DNA of 16,687 bases, from assembly GCA_013362195.1 (NCBI GenBank), contig JABFWM010000590.1, positions 1 to 16,687 of the forward strand, given 5' to 3'. The DNA is from Acidobacteriota bacterium (GTDB lineage Bacteria > Acidobacteriota > Vicinamibacteria > Vicinamibacterales > 2-12-FULL-66-21). Both the position numbers and the translations under genes were made by a program. Shown here in pieces: positions 1-6,913 of the stretch. Under the pieces are notes generated by a model that saw only the letters and a list, made by a program, of their open reading frames with translations, was not told the origin of the DNA and made no database searches. Numbering within the stretch: position 1 is the first letter of the stretch; the number at the start of each line of letters is the position of its first letter.

Positions 1-614
1 TTGAGGGCGAGCGCGACCAGCGCGACGCCGCTCAGCGCCTCGAGCGCGCGGCGCGGCCCGCTCCGCCCGAGCGCGTGCGCGAGCGTCCCGCCGGCCGCGG
101 CCCACGTGAGGTGACAGGTGATCGCCAGGCTGACGTGGATCGCCGTCAACAGCAGCACGCTTCGCACCATCGGTGCGCCAGCCGGCACGAACTGCGGCAC
201 GACGAGCAGGTAGAACGTCGCGATGGCGGGATTCAGGAGGTTGGTGATGAAGCCTTCGGCGAGGTCGCGCGCGAGCGGCGCGGCCGATGCCGGCGGCGGC
301 GCGGCGGCGCGGACAGACAACGAACCGCCGACGAGCGCGTGCCGGAACGAGGAGAACGCCAGCGCGATCAGGTACGCGACGCCGGCAACGCGGAGCACAC
401 GCCAGGCGGCGGGCCACTGCTGCAGCGCCAGCGCCACGCCGAAGGCCGCGAGCAACCCGTAGCAGAGCGACCCGGCGTTGATGCCAACCGCCGTTCGCAC
501 GCCGGATCGCGTGCCGCGCGCGATGCTGTTGCGGAGCACGAGCGCCGTCGACGCGCCGGGCGTGAGCACGAGGGGAACGGCAATGGCCGCGAACGCCCAG
601 TAGTTCGGGTGCAC
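1..614 (-). CDS. LysE/RhtB-family amino-acid exporter (3' end cut by window)
   Basis: Predicted inner-membrane exporter of amino acids or similar small metabolites, LysE/RhtB superfamily. The minus-strand frame from a GTG at 614 reads VHPNYWAFAAIAVPLVLTPG, followed by ASTALVLRNSIARGTRSG, the family's N-terminal signature (hydrophobic helix, TPG turn, then a short R-containing cytoplasmic loop with G.R.G). Later segments are hydrophobic helices, and EGFITNLLNPAIATFYL matches the conserved second half (family pattern G...N..NPK...F). About 204 codons are present; family members usually have 200-210, so only a few C-terminal residues should be missing. No better in-frame start lies upstream and the Shine-Dalgarno is weak, so the exact start is uncertain. 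The substrate cannot be told from sequence. The GC-rich frames on the opposite strand here are shadows. Confidence 0.85.
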   Translation of the reverse strand, partial: MHPNYWAFAAIAVPLVLTPGASTALVLRNSIARGTRSGVRTAVGINAGSLCYGLLAAFGVALALQQWPAAWRVLRVAGVAYLIALAFSSFRHALVGGSLSVRAAAPPPASAAPLARDLAEGFITNLLNPAIATFYLLVVPQFVPAGAPMVRSVLLLTAIHVSLAITCHLTWAAAGGTLAHALGRSGPRRALEALSGVALVALAL

Positions 615-665
615 GCGGCCATTATGTGGTGTGTCCGCCTGACGGCGGAAGCGGCGAAAACGCCC

Positions 666-1349
666 TTACTTTCCGTGGCTCTTCTTCGGCGCGCCGCTCT
701 TCCTGGCCGCGCCTTTCTTCGCGCCGCCCGAGCCGCCGACCTTGGCGTTGGTGTCCCGCGCCTGCTTCAGGTGATCCTGCAGCGTCGGCAGCGTCTTGCC
801 CGCCCACGCCTTGAGATCCGGATCCTTCGCGGCGGTCGACTGGCGCTTGAACGCGGCCACGTCGTGCTGATGGTCGGTCAGCATCTCGCGCATGTACGCC
901 TTGTCGAAGGCCTCGCCCGAGAGCTTCGCGAGCTGATCGCGCTTCGCCTTGTGCTTCGCGTCGAGCTCCGTCGGCAGCGTCACGTTCTTCTGCTGGGCCC
1001 AATTTTTCAGTTCATCGTTCGCTTTGCCGTGGTCGGTGACCATGCGATCCGCGAACTGTTTCACGTCGGCGTTGGAGGCCTTTTCCTTGGCGAGGTTGCC
1101 GAGCTCGACCTCGGCCATCCCGCCGCTGGCCACTTCCTTCACGAACGCGCGATCGCCGGGAGCGATCGTGCCGCTCGTGCCCGCCGTCTTGTGACCGGCG
1201 GCCTCGTGCGACGCGCCCGTTGCCGTCTTCGGCCTGGGCTGCTGCTTCGTCTGGCCCGACTGTCCCTGCGGCGTGGCCGGCGCCTGCGCGAACGCAGGCG
1301 CAGCGCCAAGCGCTCCCGCCAACACGACCACTCCGAATACCTTCTTCAT
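666..1349 (-). CDS. Secreted DUF4142 protein with basic C-terminal tail
   Basis: A 227-aa exported protein of the DUF4142 (putative outer membrane/periplasmic) family, function unknown. Start ATG at 1349 is chosen because GGAGG lies just upstream and MKKVFGVVVLAGALGAAPAFA is a clean Sec signal peptide with an AFA cleavage site; a longer in-frame extension to 1430 lacks both. A Gln/Pro/Thr-rich linker (about 23-60) precedes the helical DUF4142 domain (about 64-200). Typical features are GDRAFVKEVASGGMAEVELG, DVKQFADRMVTDHGKANDEL and a second helix pair with MLTDHQHDVAAFKRQ. The family resembles ferritin-like helical bundles, with His/Asp/Glu pairs in the helices, but metal binding is not established. 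Residues 206-227 form a Lys/Gly/Ala-rich tail (GGSGGAKKGAARKSGAPKK), which is unusual. It reads toward the exporter gene with a gap of about 50 bp. Confidence 0.9.
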   Translation of the reverse strand: MKKVFGVVVLAGALGAAPAFAQAPATPQGQSGQTKQQPRPKTATGASHEAAGHKTAGTSGTIAPGDRAFVKEVASGGMAEVELGNLAKEKASNADVKQFADRMVTDHGKANDELKNWAQQKNVTLPTELDAKHKAKRDQLAKLSGEAFDKAYMREMLTDHQHDVAAFKRQSTAAKDPDLKAWAGKTLPTLQDHLKQARDTNAKVGGSGGAKKGAARKSGAPKKSHGK

Positions 1350-1452
1350 GTCTGCCCTCCAATCTGGGTTCAGGCGAATACAAAACGGACGTGTCGTCCT
1401 GCCTGGAATTCTTCCTGGCCTCCAGTGCAACGGTAATGCCTGCCCGTTCCGG

Positions 1453-1482
1453 TTGACATCGCACGTCCGCTCTGACTACGCT
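1453..1482 (+). promoter_or_regulatory. Sigma-70-type promoter for the SAM riboswitch leader
   Basis: A consensus -35 TTGACA (1453-1458), an 18-bp spacer and TACGCT (1477-1482, TAnnnT pattern) as -10. A start site near 1489 would place the riboswitch P1 stem about 20 nt into the transcript, as expected for a riboswitch leader. The hexamers are seen directly; promoter activity is inferred. Confidence 0.6.
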
Positions 1483-1510
1483 GCACAGGTCTGCGCGACA
1501 CGCGCAGGCG

Positions 1511-1617
1511 TTTATCCAGAGTGGCTGAGGGAACAGGCCCGACGACGCCACAGCAACCAGGCGGCCCTGAAATGCGCCAAGGTGCTACTTCCTGCCCGAT
1601 AACACGGGAGAGATAAA
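1511..1617 (+). promoter_or_regulatory. SAM-I (S-box) riboswitch aptamer
   Basis: Senses S-adenosylmethionine and represses methionine-biosynthesis genes when SAM is plentiful. The conserved S-box blocks occur in order: P1 5' strand TTTATC (1511-1516) pairing with GATAAA (1612-1617); GAGGGAACAGGCCCGACGA (1527-1545), the kink-turn and core; GCAACC (1553-1558); the AAGGTGCTACTTCCTGC block (1579-1595); and GAGAGATAAA at the 3' side. P2 is supported by GTGGC (1521-1525) with GCCAC (1547-1551), and P4 by CCCG (1595-1598) with CGGG (1605-1608). The next gene is a cystathionine-synthase-type enzyme, as expected for this riboswitch. Identification rests on motif recall, not a covariance search, but the match is extensive. 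Confidence 0.95.
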
Positions 1618-1622
1618 GCCTC

Positions 1623-1646
1623 GGCCGCGGTCGATCCGACCCGGCC
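1623..1646 (+). terminator. Hairpin in the riboswitch expression platform
   Basis: Starting 6 nt after P1, GGCCG (1623-1627) pairs with CGGCC (1642-1646) and GGTCG (1629-1633) with CGACC (1637-1641), leaving a 3-nt ATC loop and a single bulged C at 1628. This is a strong, very GC-rich stem in the right place to be the riboswitch-controlled terminator. What follows (CGACGATTCTCACTCCCTTC) is only mildly T-rich, with no true U-tract, so termination may be Rho-dependent or the hairpin may act otherwise. Confidence 0.5.
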
Positions 1647-1849
1647 CGACGATTCTCACTCCCTTCGTTCGTGGGCTGCGGCCATCACACCGGTGGTGTG
1701 GTGCGCGCAGCGTGTCGCGGAGCCCGTTGAGGCGAGGTGCGCTCGAGACGCGCCGAATTGCCTCATCTGACAAATCCGCCGCGCACGCGCAGCCCGGCAG
1801 GAGCGTGCGCGTGCGTGCAGTTCGAGCCCTATACGGTAAAGGAGTGAGC

Positions 1850-3037
1850 ATGGAGTTTGCGACCAAGACCATTCACGCCGGGCAGCCGTCGGAACCCGGC
1901 ACCGGTTCGCTGATCGCGCCGATCTTCCAGACCTCGACCTACGAGCAGTCCGCGCCTGGCCGGCACCAGGGCTACGACTACTCGCGCACGAACAATCCGA
2001 CGCGCGAACGCCTCGAGCACGTGCTCGCGGAGCTCGAAGGCGTGTCGCATGCGGCGGTGTTCGCGTCGGGGCTGGCCGCGGAAAACGCGGTGCTGCAGGC
2101 GTACCTCCGCCCGGGCGATGAGATCGTCATTCCCCTCGACGTCTACGGCGGCACCTATCGCATCCTGACGCGGGTGTTCCAGGCGATCGGCTGTGTGGTT
2201 CGTCAGATCGACATCGCCGATCCCGCCGCGCTCGCCGCGGCGCTGTCCTGGAAGACGCGCCTGGTCTGGATCGAATCGCCGACCAACCCGCGGCTGCTGG
2301 TCTACGACATCGCCGCGATCGCCGAGGCGGCGCACGCCGCCGGCGCGCTCCTCGTCGTCGACAACACGTTTGCGACGCCGCTCTTCCAGCAGCCCTTCAG
2401 CCTTGGCGCGGACCTCGTCGTGCACAGCGTCACGAAGTACCTCGGCGGCCATTCCGATCTGATCCAGGGCGCCGTGCTCGCGCGCGATGCCGCCGTCTTC
2501 GAGCCGGTGAAGTTCCTGCAGAACGCGACCGGCGCCGTGCCGTCGGCGTTCGACTGCTGGCTGACGCTCCGCGGGTTGAAGACGCTCGAACTCCGCATGC
2601 AGCGCCATGCCGACAACGCGCAGGCGATTGCGACGGTGCTGGCTGCGCATCCGCTGGTGGGCCGCGTCTACTACCCGGGCCTGGCCGATCATCCCGGCCA
2701 CGCGATCGCGTGTCGACAGATGACCGGGTTTGGCGGGATGGTCTCGTTCGAACTGGACGGCTCGATCGACGACGTGATCGCGTTCGTCTCGTCGCGCCGC
2801 TTCTTCGCGCTCGGCGAGAGCCTCGGCGGGGTGAAAGCGCTGGTCTGCCATCCCGCGCGCATGACCCACGCGTCGATTCCCGCGGAGGCGCGCGCGAAGC
2901 TCGGCCTCTCGGATACGCTGGTGCGTCTCTCGCCGGGCTGCGAGCATCCGCGCGATCTCGTCGCGGATCTGGTCGAAGGCCTGGATGCGCTCCGGACGTC
3001 GCGTGCGGCAAGCACGACCGTGCTGGCGAGCGCGTAA
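1850..3037 (+). CDS. metB: Trans-sulfuration PLP enzyme (cystathionine gamma-synthase type)
   Basis: A 395-aa enzyme of the Cys/Met metabolism PLP family. It probably joins an activated homoserine with cysteine (cystathionine gamma-synthase) or with sulfide (homoserine sulfhydrylase). Start ATG 1850 follows AAAGGAG (1838-1844), and MEFATKTIHAG matches the family N-terminus; an in-frame extension to 1712 runs through leader RNA and is rejected. Visible motifs are YDYSRTNNPTR (phosphate/PLP contacts from the neighbouring subunit, 42-52), DVYGGTYR with the PLP-stacking Tyr99, VVDNTFATP with Asp171 (169-177), and HSVTKYLGGHSD with the Schiff-base Lys196. The C-terminal SLGGVKAL and CHPARMTHASIP blocks are also present. 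The usual GIED near the C-terminus reads GCEHPRDL here. Control by the SAM riboswitch favours methionine synthesis over cystathionine beta- or gamma-lyase, but the subfamily and thus the symbol are tentative. Confidence 0.93.
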   Translation: MEFATKTIHAGQPSEPGTGSLIAPIFQTSTYEQSAPGRHQGYDYSRTNNPTRERLEHVLAELEGVSHAAVFASGLAAENAVLQAYLRPGDEIVIPLDVYGGTYRILTRVFQAIGCVVRQIDIADPAALAAALSWKTRLVWIESPTNPRLLVYDIAAIAEAAHAAGALLVVDNTFATPLFQQPFSLGADLVVHSVTKYLGGHSDLIQGAVLARDAAVFEPVKFLQNATGAVPSAFDCWLTLRGLKTLELRMQRHADNAQAIATVLAAHPLVGRVYYPGLADHPGHAIACRQMTGFGGMVSFELDGSIDDVIAFVSSRRFFALGESLGGVKALVCHPARMTHASIPAEARAKLGLSDTLVRLSPGCEHPRDLVADLVEGLDALRTSRAASTTVLASA

Positions 3038-3113
3038 GCGTGTCCGCGAGGCGAAAGCTCCGGAATCGGTCGACACGGCATCCTTGTTGCGATCTGTGCG
3101 CGCGGAGGACGCG

Positions 3114-3695
3114 ATGCGGAACGGCAACTCAGCGGACCACGGCCCACTCGTCACGAACGTCGTCGCCGGATTGATCGGCGGGCTGGCGGCGTCATGGACG
3201 ATGGAGCAGTTTCAGCGGGCGCTCGGACGGCTGTCCGAGGAGATGCGAGGCGCGGAAGGTGGCGGCGGCCAGCAGCATCGGAAGCCGCAGTCGGAGCCCG
3301 CGACGTACAAAGCGGCGGACGCGATCGCTCACACCGTGACCGGCGAGGACGTGCCGAAGGATGACAAACCGGCGGCCGGCTCGCTCGTGCACTACGCGTT
3401 CGGCGGCGCGGTCGGCGCGATCTATGGGGCCGCCGCCGCACGCACGCCCGACGTGACCTCGTGGGCCGGCATGCCGTTCGGCGCCACCGTGTGGCTCATC
3501 GCCGACGAGATGGGTGTGCCGCTGGCGGGACTCTCGAAGAAACCAACCGAGTACCCGCTGTCCGATCACCTGTCGGCGTTTGCCACGCACCTGGTGTACG
3601 GAATGACCACGGAATGCGTGCGCCGCACGCTCGTGCATCTGACGGGCGCGGATCGCCGGGAGCCGCATCAGATGCAGCTGCAACTGGAGGCCTGA
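3114..3695 (+). CDS. DUF1440 (YagU-like) inner-membrane protein
   Basis: A 193-aa protein of unknown biochemical role, resembling DUF1440/YagU-type membrane proteins. Start ATG 3114 follows GGAGGA (3104-3109); the in-frame extension to 2985 would overlap the preceding gene and is rejected. Hydrophobic segments are about 14-28 (VVAGLIGGLAASWTM), about 93-106 (HYAFGGAVGAIYGA) and about 116-135 (WAGMPFGATVWLIADEMG). YPLSDHLSAFATHLVYGMTTECVRR near the C-terminus matches the conserved family ending. Between the first two segments is a hydrophilic stretch (RGAEGGGGQQHRKPQSEP). It lies 76 bp after the trans-sulfuration gene and could be cotranscribed, though nothing links the functions. The family assignment is from recalled pattern, so moderate. 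Confidence 0.8.
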   Translation: MRNGNSADHGPLVTNVVAGLIGGLAASWTMEQFQRALGRLSEEMRGAEGGGGQQHRKPQSEPATYKAADAIAHTVTGEDVPKDDKPAAGSLVHYAFGGAVGAIYGAAAARTPDVTSWAGMPFGATVWLIADEMGVPLAGLSKKPTEYPLSDHLSAFATHLVYGMTTECVRRTLVHLTGADRREPHQMQLQLEA

Positions 3696-3730
3696 GCGTC
3701 AGGCCGGCGACAGGCGCGGGTGCGGGAGAG

Positions 3731-3783
3731 CAGGAGATCACCGATCAGGGAGTTCACCGATCGGCGTGGCTCCTGATCTCCTG
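3731..3783. terminator. Inverted repeat in convergent gap, probable bidirectional terminator
   Basis: CAGGAGATCA (3731-3740) is perfectly complementary to TGATCTCCTG (3774-3783), a 10-bp stem. A second GATCAGG/CTCCTGATC pairing inside (3743-3752 with about 3770-3778) competes with it. The element lies between two converging genes (stops at 3695 and 3824), where a shared terminator is expected. No T-tract follows on either strand. The loop also carries two direct copies of CACCGATC (about 3739 and 3755). Confidence 0.5.
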
Positions 3784-3823
3784 ATCCCGTGTGATCGCCT
3801 TCAGCGGGCGCGGCCGCCGCGCG

Positions 3824-5476
3824 TCATGGCATTCGTTCGAATCCCACCAGCTTCCACCCGTCGGCGGTGCGCGTGAACCACGCGTGCACGGGCTGCGCCC
3901 ACGACGGGTCGGCCCCGCCTTCCGCGCGAATGTCGACCTGCACGAAGTCGCGCACGGCTGATGGCAGGCCCGCCGGCGGCGTCATCGGCGACGCGCCACG
4001 CGTTTCACCGATCGCCGTGGCCGCCGACGAGGTGTTGTCGAAGCGAGACCACGTCGCCACGTAACTCGAGGGCGCCGGCGCCACGCGTGCGTCGACCGCG
4101 GCGTTGCCGAACGTCAAGCGCCCGTCCTGCGCCAGCGCGACGTCGACCACCGGATTGACGCCCGCGAGCCACGCGCGGACGATCTTGTCCCGGCGCTCGA
4201 TCAACGTGCGGGCGATCGCGTCCGCCGCCTGCGGGTTCGTGTACTGCCCCGCCTTCACCGCGGCCCGAATCATCTCGTCGGTCATGATCGTGCGGAGCCG
4301 CCGCGCGCCCCAGAACAGATCGTCGGCGCGCGCCCGCAGGAACGCCGGGTTCGGCACGCGCGGCTTCCACGCGTCAGGGTCGAAGGCCGCGGATTCGAAG
4401 CGCCCGATCAGCGCGTAGTCGGGATAGTCCACCGACATCCAGGGGCGCGGCGCGAAGCCGAACGCCGGCAGCGCGCGCCTGGTCGCCGGCATGTCGACGA
4501 TGTACTCGAAGCTGTCGCGGGCGTCGCGCGGACCGATGCCGGCGCTGCCGAGGGTCGACCCGAAGTCCAGCAGATGGTGCCGCACGTAGGCGCGGTCCCC
4601 TTCCTGGATCAAGGTGTCGAGCGAGTTGATGGCCTTCGCATCACGATGGTCGACCCACGCCCCGAACACGCGCAGCGCGCGCAGCGACCGGCGGTTCTCG
4701 TGCGGGATGACATCATTGGGATCGTCGGGACGCGTGCCGACGTACTTGTAGCCGCCAAGCGGCTGACCCGGGAGCGCCTCGCTGACGATCGCGCGATAGC
4801 GGCCGTCGGGCATGCGCGCGGCGCGGCGGAGGTTCGACTCGATGTCGGATTCGCGCATCCGCCGCTTCTTCCCGTCCATGCCCGTCGTCGTTGCCGCGGG
4901 ATCGAGGACGAGGTCCTGCCGCCGCAGAAACGCGACGTTCGTCTGCGGCACGTAATAGCCGAGCGCGTGGTAGAGGCGCGTCACCACCACCTCGGCGCCG
5001 GTCGCCAGCTCGTTCCAGTCCGGCGGATCGAACTTCACGAAATACCGCTTGCCGCGCGAATCGACGATCGTGAACCCGGGCGACACCCCGTTGCCTTTGC
5101 CGGTCCTCACGGTCCACTGTCCAGGCGCGGGACCAGTGTCTTCGTCCACGCCGCGCGTCATCTCCTCGGGCGTGCGAATCGTCCGGTTGACGAACCAGCT
5201 GGAGTCCGGCACTTCGTCGATGGTATTGACGTCCTCGGCGCGCACCGGCTCGGGTGCGGGATTGGTGTCGAACAGGTTCGCAATCGAGTCGTAGGTGAGC
5301 GAGATCTCCCACGGCTGCACCTTGGACGCGTTCTGCGTGTCGCGGACCCGGCTCACCGGGTCGTCGTCATAGAACTTGCGCGTCGCCGCCGGCAGCCCGA
5401 CGACGAACGCTATCGTGAGCACGGCGGCGAGCGTGCGTGAGTGCGTCCTGCGGGCAAGGACGCCCGGAATCCTCAT
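3824..5476 (-). CDS. Exported kinase-like protein with HRDxKxxN and DFG motifs
   Basis: A 550-aa exported protein; I do not recognise a named family. The N-terminus (MRIPGVLARRTHSRTLAAVLTIAFVVGLPAA) is basic then hydrophobic, a signal peptide or signal anchor without a lipobox. The middle resembles a protein-kinase-like fold: a Gly-rich stretch GKGNGVSPGF (126-135); Lys148 in RYFVKFDPP (beta-3 lysine); Glu162 in TGAEVVVTRLYHALGY (helix C); hinge-like VSEALPGQPLGGY; catalytic loop HRDAKAIN (277-284) with the exact spacing of canonical HRDLKPEN; and LLDFGSTLG with Asp304. No cysteines were seen. Residues about 420-550 look like a separate C-terminal domain. ATM: activity is inferred from motifs only; it could be an atypical kinase, a glycan kinase or a degenerate fold. 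It lies 74 bp downstream of the outer-membrane barrel gene on the same strand, so likely the same transcript. No good Shine-Dalgarno is visible at the start. Confidence 0.85.
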   Translation of the reverse strand: MRIPGVLARRTHSRTLAAVLTIAFVVGLPAATRKFYDDDPVSRVRDTQNASKVQPWEISLTYDSIANLFDTNPAPEPVRAEDVNTIDEVPDSSWFVNRTIRTPEEMTRGVDEDTGPAPGQWTVRTGKGNGVSPGFTIVDSRGKRYFVKFDPPDWNELATGAEVVVTRLYHALGYYVPQTNVAFLRRQDLVLDPAATTTGMDGKKRRMRESDIESNLRRAARMPDGRYRAIVSEALPGQPLGGYKYVGTRPDDPNDVIPHENRRSLRALRVFGAWVDHRDAKAINSLDTLIQEGDRAYVRHHLLDFGSTLGSAGIGPRDARDSFEYIVDMPATRRALPAFGFAPRPWMSVDYPDYALIGRFESAAFDPDAWKPRVPNPAFLRARADDLFWGARRLRTIMTDEMIRAAVKAGQYTNPQAADAIARTLIERRDKIVRAWLAGVNPVVDVALAQDGRLTFGNAAVDARVAPAPSSYVATWSRFDNTSSAATAIGETRGASPMTPPAGLPSAVRDFVQVDIRAEGGADPSWAQPVHAWFTRTADGWKLVGFERMP

Positions 5477-5485
5477 CGGCCGAAA

Positions 5486-5549
5486 TCCGTGTGCATGCGT
5501 GTGCCTCCGTGGGGCCCGTCGTATCCGTGGATGTCCGTGCGGGTCCGTG
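5486..5549 (-). repeat. Phased CACGGA boxes between barrel and kinase-like genes
   Basis: On the plus strand TCCGTG occurs at 5486, 5506, 5524, 5534 and 5544, with a degenerate CCCGT near 5515. On the coding (minus) strand these read CACGGA. Spacings are 20, 18, 10 and 10 bp, so close to whole helical turns. The boxes fill nearly all of the 74-bp gap. They could be a simple repeat or a protein-binding array; function is unknown. Confidence 0.6.
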
Positions 5550-5550
5550 G

Positions 5551-6762
5551 TTAGAAGAGCACGGGAGTGAATCCGAAAATGAACCGCGTCCCTTCACGAC
5601 TGCGCGCCAGCTCGAGGCGCAACACGGTCGTGTTCGGCGTGTGAAGGTGCAGGCCGATGCCGTACGATTTTTCGAGCCGATCGAGGTCGAGATCGCCGAA
5701 CCGCGGCGCGACCTTGCCGGCCTCGTAGAACAGCACCCCGTCGAGGTACTCCTGTACGTACCAGCGGTACTCGCCGGTGAGCAGCATCGCGTCCCGATCG
5801 CGGAAGCGGTAGTTGCGGAACCCCCGCAGGAAGTCGCCGCCGCCCAGCGCGGGCATCAGGAAGAACGGCACGTCCTGCCCGTCGCCGGGCGTTGCCGACC
5901 AGACGCGCGCGGACAGATCGAAGACCATGTTGCCGCGCAGGATCGGGATCAGCTGCTGCGCCGCGCCTTCGATCCGGCGGAAGGCGTACGGCCCGCCGCT
6001 CCGCGCGCGGTAGTCGTGGACGACGGCCTGCAGCAGGGTGCCGCTGCGGCTGTAGCCTGGCGACTCGCGCGAATCGAGGGCCGCCAATCCGTACGAGTGC
6101 ACGTACCCGGGATCGGCGCTGCGCCCCGGCAGGAACGGGACCGCCGGCAGCGCCTCGTCCTCTCCGAGCGCGACGGAGCCGGCGCTCGTCTGATACTTCT
6201 CCCAGCCGGTGCCGCCGGCGAGCCGGACGAACGAGACCGGACGCGCGAACGCCTGCGCGCTCAGCTCGGCGCGATCCTCGTCGTACTGCGCGCGCTGACT
6301 CGGCGAGTCCGGCCCGATGGGAAACGCCGGACCGTTCGGCGCCCGCTGCCAGCGCGCCCGGCCGTTCACGATCACCCGGCCGTCCAGGAACGGGCGCGCC
6401 TGATAGAAGCCCTGAAGCAATCTGTAGTTGCGGAGCGAGATGACCGCCTTCGCGGTGGCCACGCTGCCGTCGCCGAAGATGTGGCCGACGAGCGGTCCGA
6501 CGGCGAAGCCGGATCCGGATTTGATGCCGCCGAAGGTGACGGTGACGCCTCTGATGGTGGTGAACCCGCCGCCAGCTTCGATCTCGAGCAGCTGCCGCTC
6601 GAGAAAGCCCGGCGCGTACGGGTGCGTGTGTTTCGCCTTCTCCGCTTGCCGCTGCGCGTACTCTTCCGCCCGCGTCGAGGGCGGCGATTGCGCGGCAGCC
6701 GTGAACGACCAGGCGAGCAGCGAACCGGCCAGACACAAGCCGGTGCGGACGGATCGGATCAT
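5551..6762 (-). CDS. BamA/TamA (Omp85)-like outer-membrane beta-barrel protein
   Basis: A roughly 403-aa outer-membrane protein with an Omp85-type barrel and no POTRA domains, so not a full BamA; it resembles small surface-antigen (bacterial surface antigen D15) proteins. Its role, perhaps transport or surface assembly, is unknown. The signal peptide MIRSVRTGLCLAGSLLAWSFTAAAQS is clear. Amphipathic strands follow, and near residue 307 is the signature GGGDFLRGFRNYRFRDRDAM, then LLTGEYRWYVQEYLDGVLFYEAG, with C-terminal VLF ending in Phe, as typical for BAM substrates. The start is uncertain: ATG 6762 and ATG 6774 are both in frame and neither has a good Shine-Dalgarno; the GTG at 6849 is rejected since it falls in the intergenic promoter region. 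It is divergent from the glycosyltransferase operon and upstream of the kinase-like gene. Confidence 0.85.
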   Translation of the reverse strand: MIRSVRTGLCLAGSLLAWSFTAAAQSPPSTRAEEYAQRQAEKAKHTHPYAPGFLERQLLEIEAGGGFTTIRGVTVTFGGIKSGSGFAVGPLVGHIFGDGSVATAKAVISLRNYRLLQGFYQARPFLDGRVIVNGRARWQRAPNGPAFPIGPDSPSQRAQYDEDRAELSAQAFARPVSFVRLAGGTGWEKYQTSAGSVALGEDEALPAVPFLPGRSADPGYVHSYGLAALDSRESPGYSRSGTLLQAVVHDYRARSGGPYAFRRIEGAAQQLIPILRGNMVFDLSARVWSATPGDGQDVPFFLMPALGGGDFLRGFRNYRFRDRDAMLLTGEYRWYVQEYLDGVLFYEAGKVAPRFGDLDLDRLEKSYGIGLHLHTPNTTVLRLELARSREGTRFIFGFTPVLF

Positions 6763-6901
6763 GGGCCTTGGCATCGACGTCGACGGAGCGGTCAGCGCGC
6801 GACGGACGGGCGGGCGTTCGTCACCATGCAGGCAGTGAAAGGTCAACACGTTACCATCATTTTCGTCCGCGCACGATCGCGGCGGCCGCGCGATCCGTGG
6901 C

Positions 6902-6907
6902 TATAAT
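6902..6907 (+). promoter_or_regulatory. Perfect TATAAT -10 box for the glycosyltransferase operon
   Basis: TATAAT at 6902-6907 in otherwise GC-rich DNA. It ends only 6 nt before the TTG at 6914, so a start site about 7 nt downstream would produce a leaderless or near-leaderless mRNA. No convincing -35 is seen at the expected distance (about 6879-6884, GC-rich). Confidence 0.5.
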
Positions 6908-6913
6908 CGCGGC

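Noticed and set aside
75..1436. Plus-strand open frame of 453 codons across the first two genes
   Set aside because: Arg-rich composition, antisense to the LysE-type and DUF4142 genes, which have clear motifs.
1829..3154. Minus-strand open frame opposite the trans-sulfuration gene
   Set aside because: Arg-rich, no motifs, antisense to a gene with catalytic motifs.
4574..5440. Plus-strand open frame of 288 codons opposite the kinase-like gene
   Set aside because: Antisense frame without motifs; the minus-strand frame holds the signal peptide and HRD/DFG motifs.
6763..6849. GTG start at 6849 for the barrel protein
   Set aside because: It would place extra polar residues before a clear signal peptide; a TTGACC promoter-like box overlaps it.
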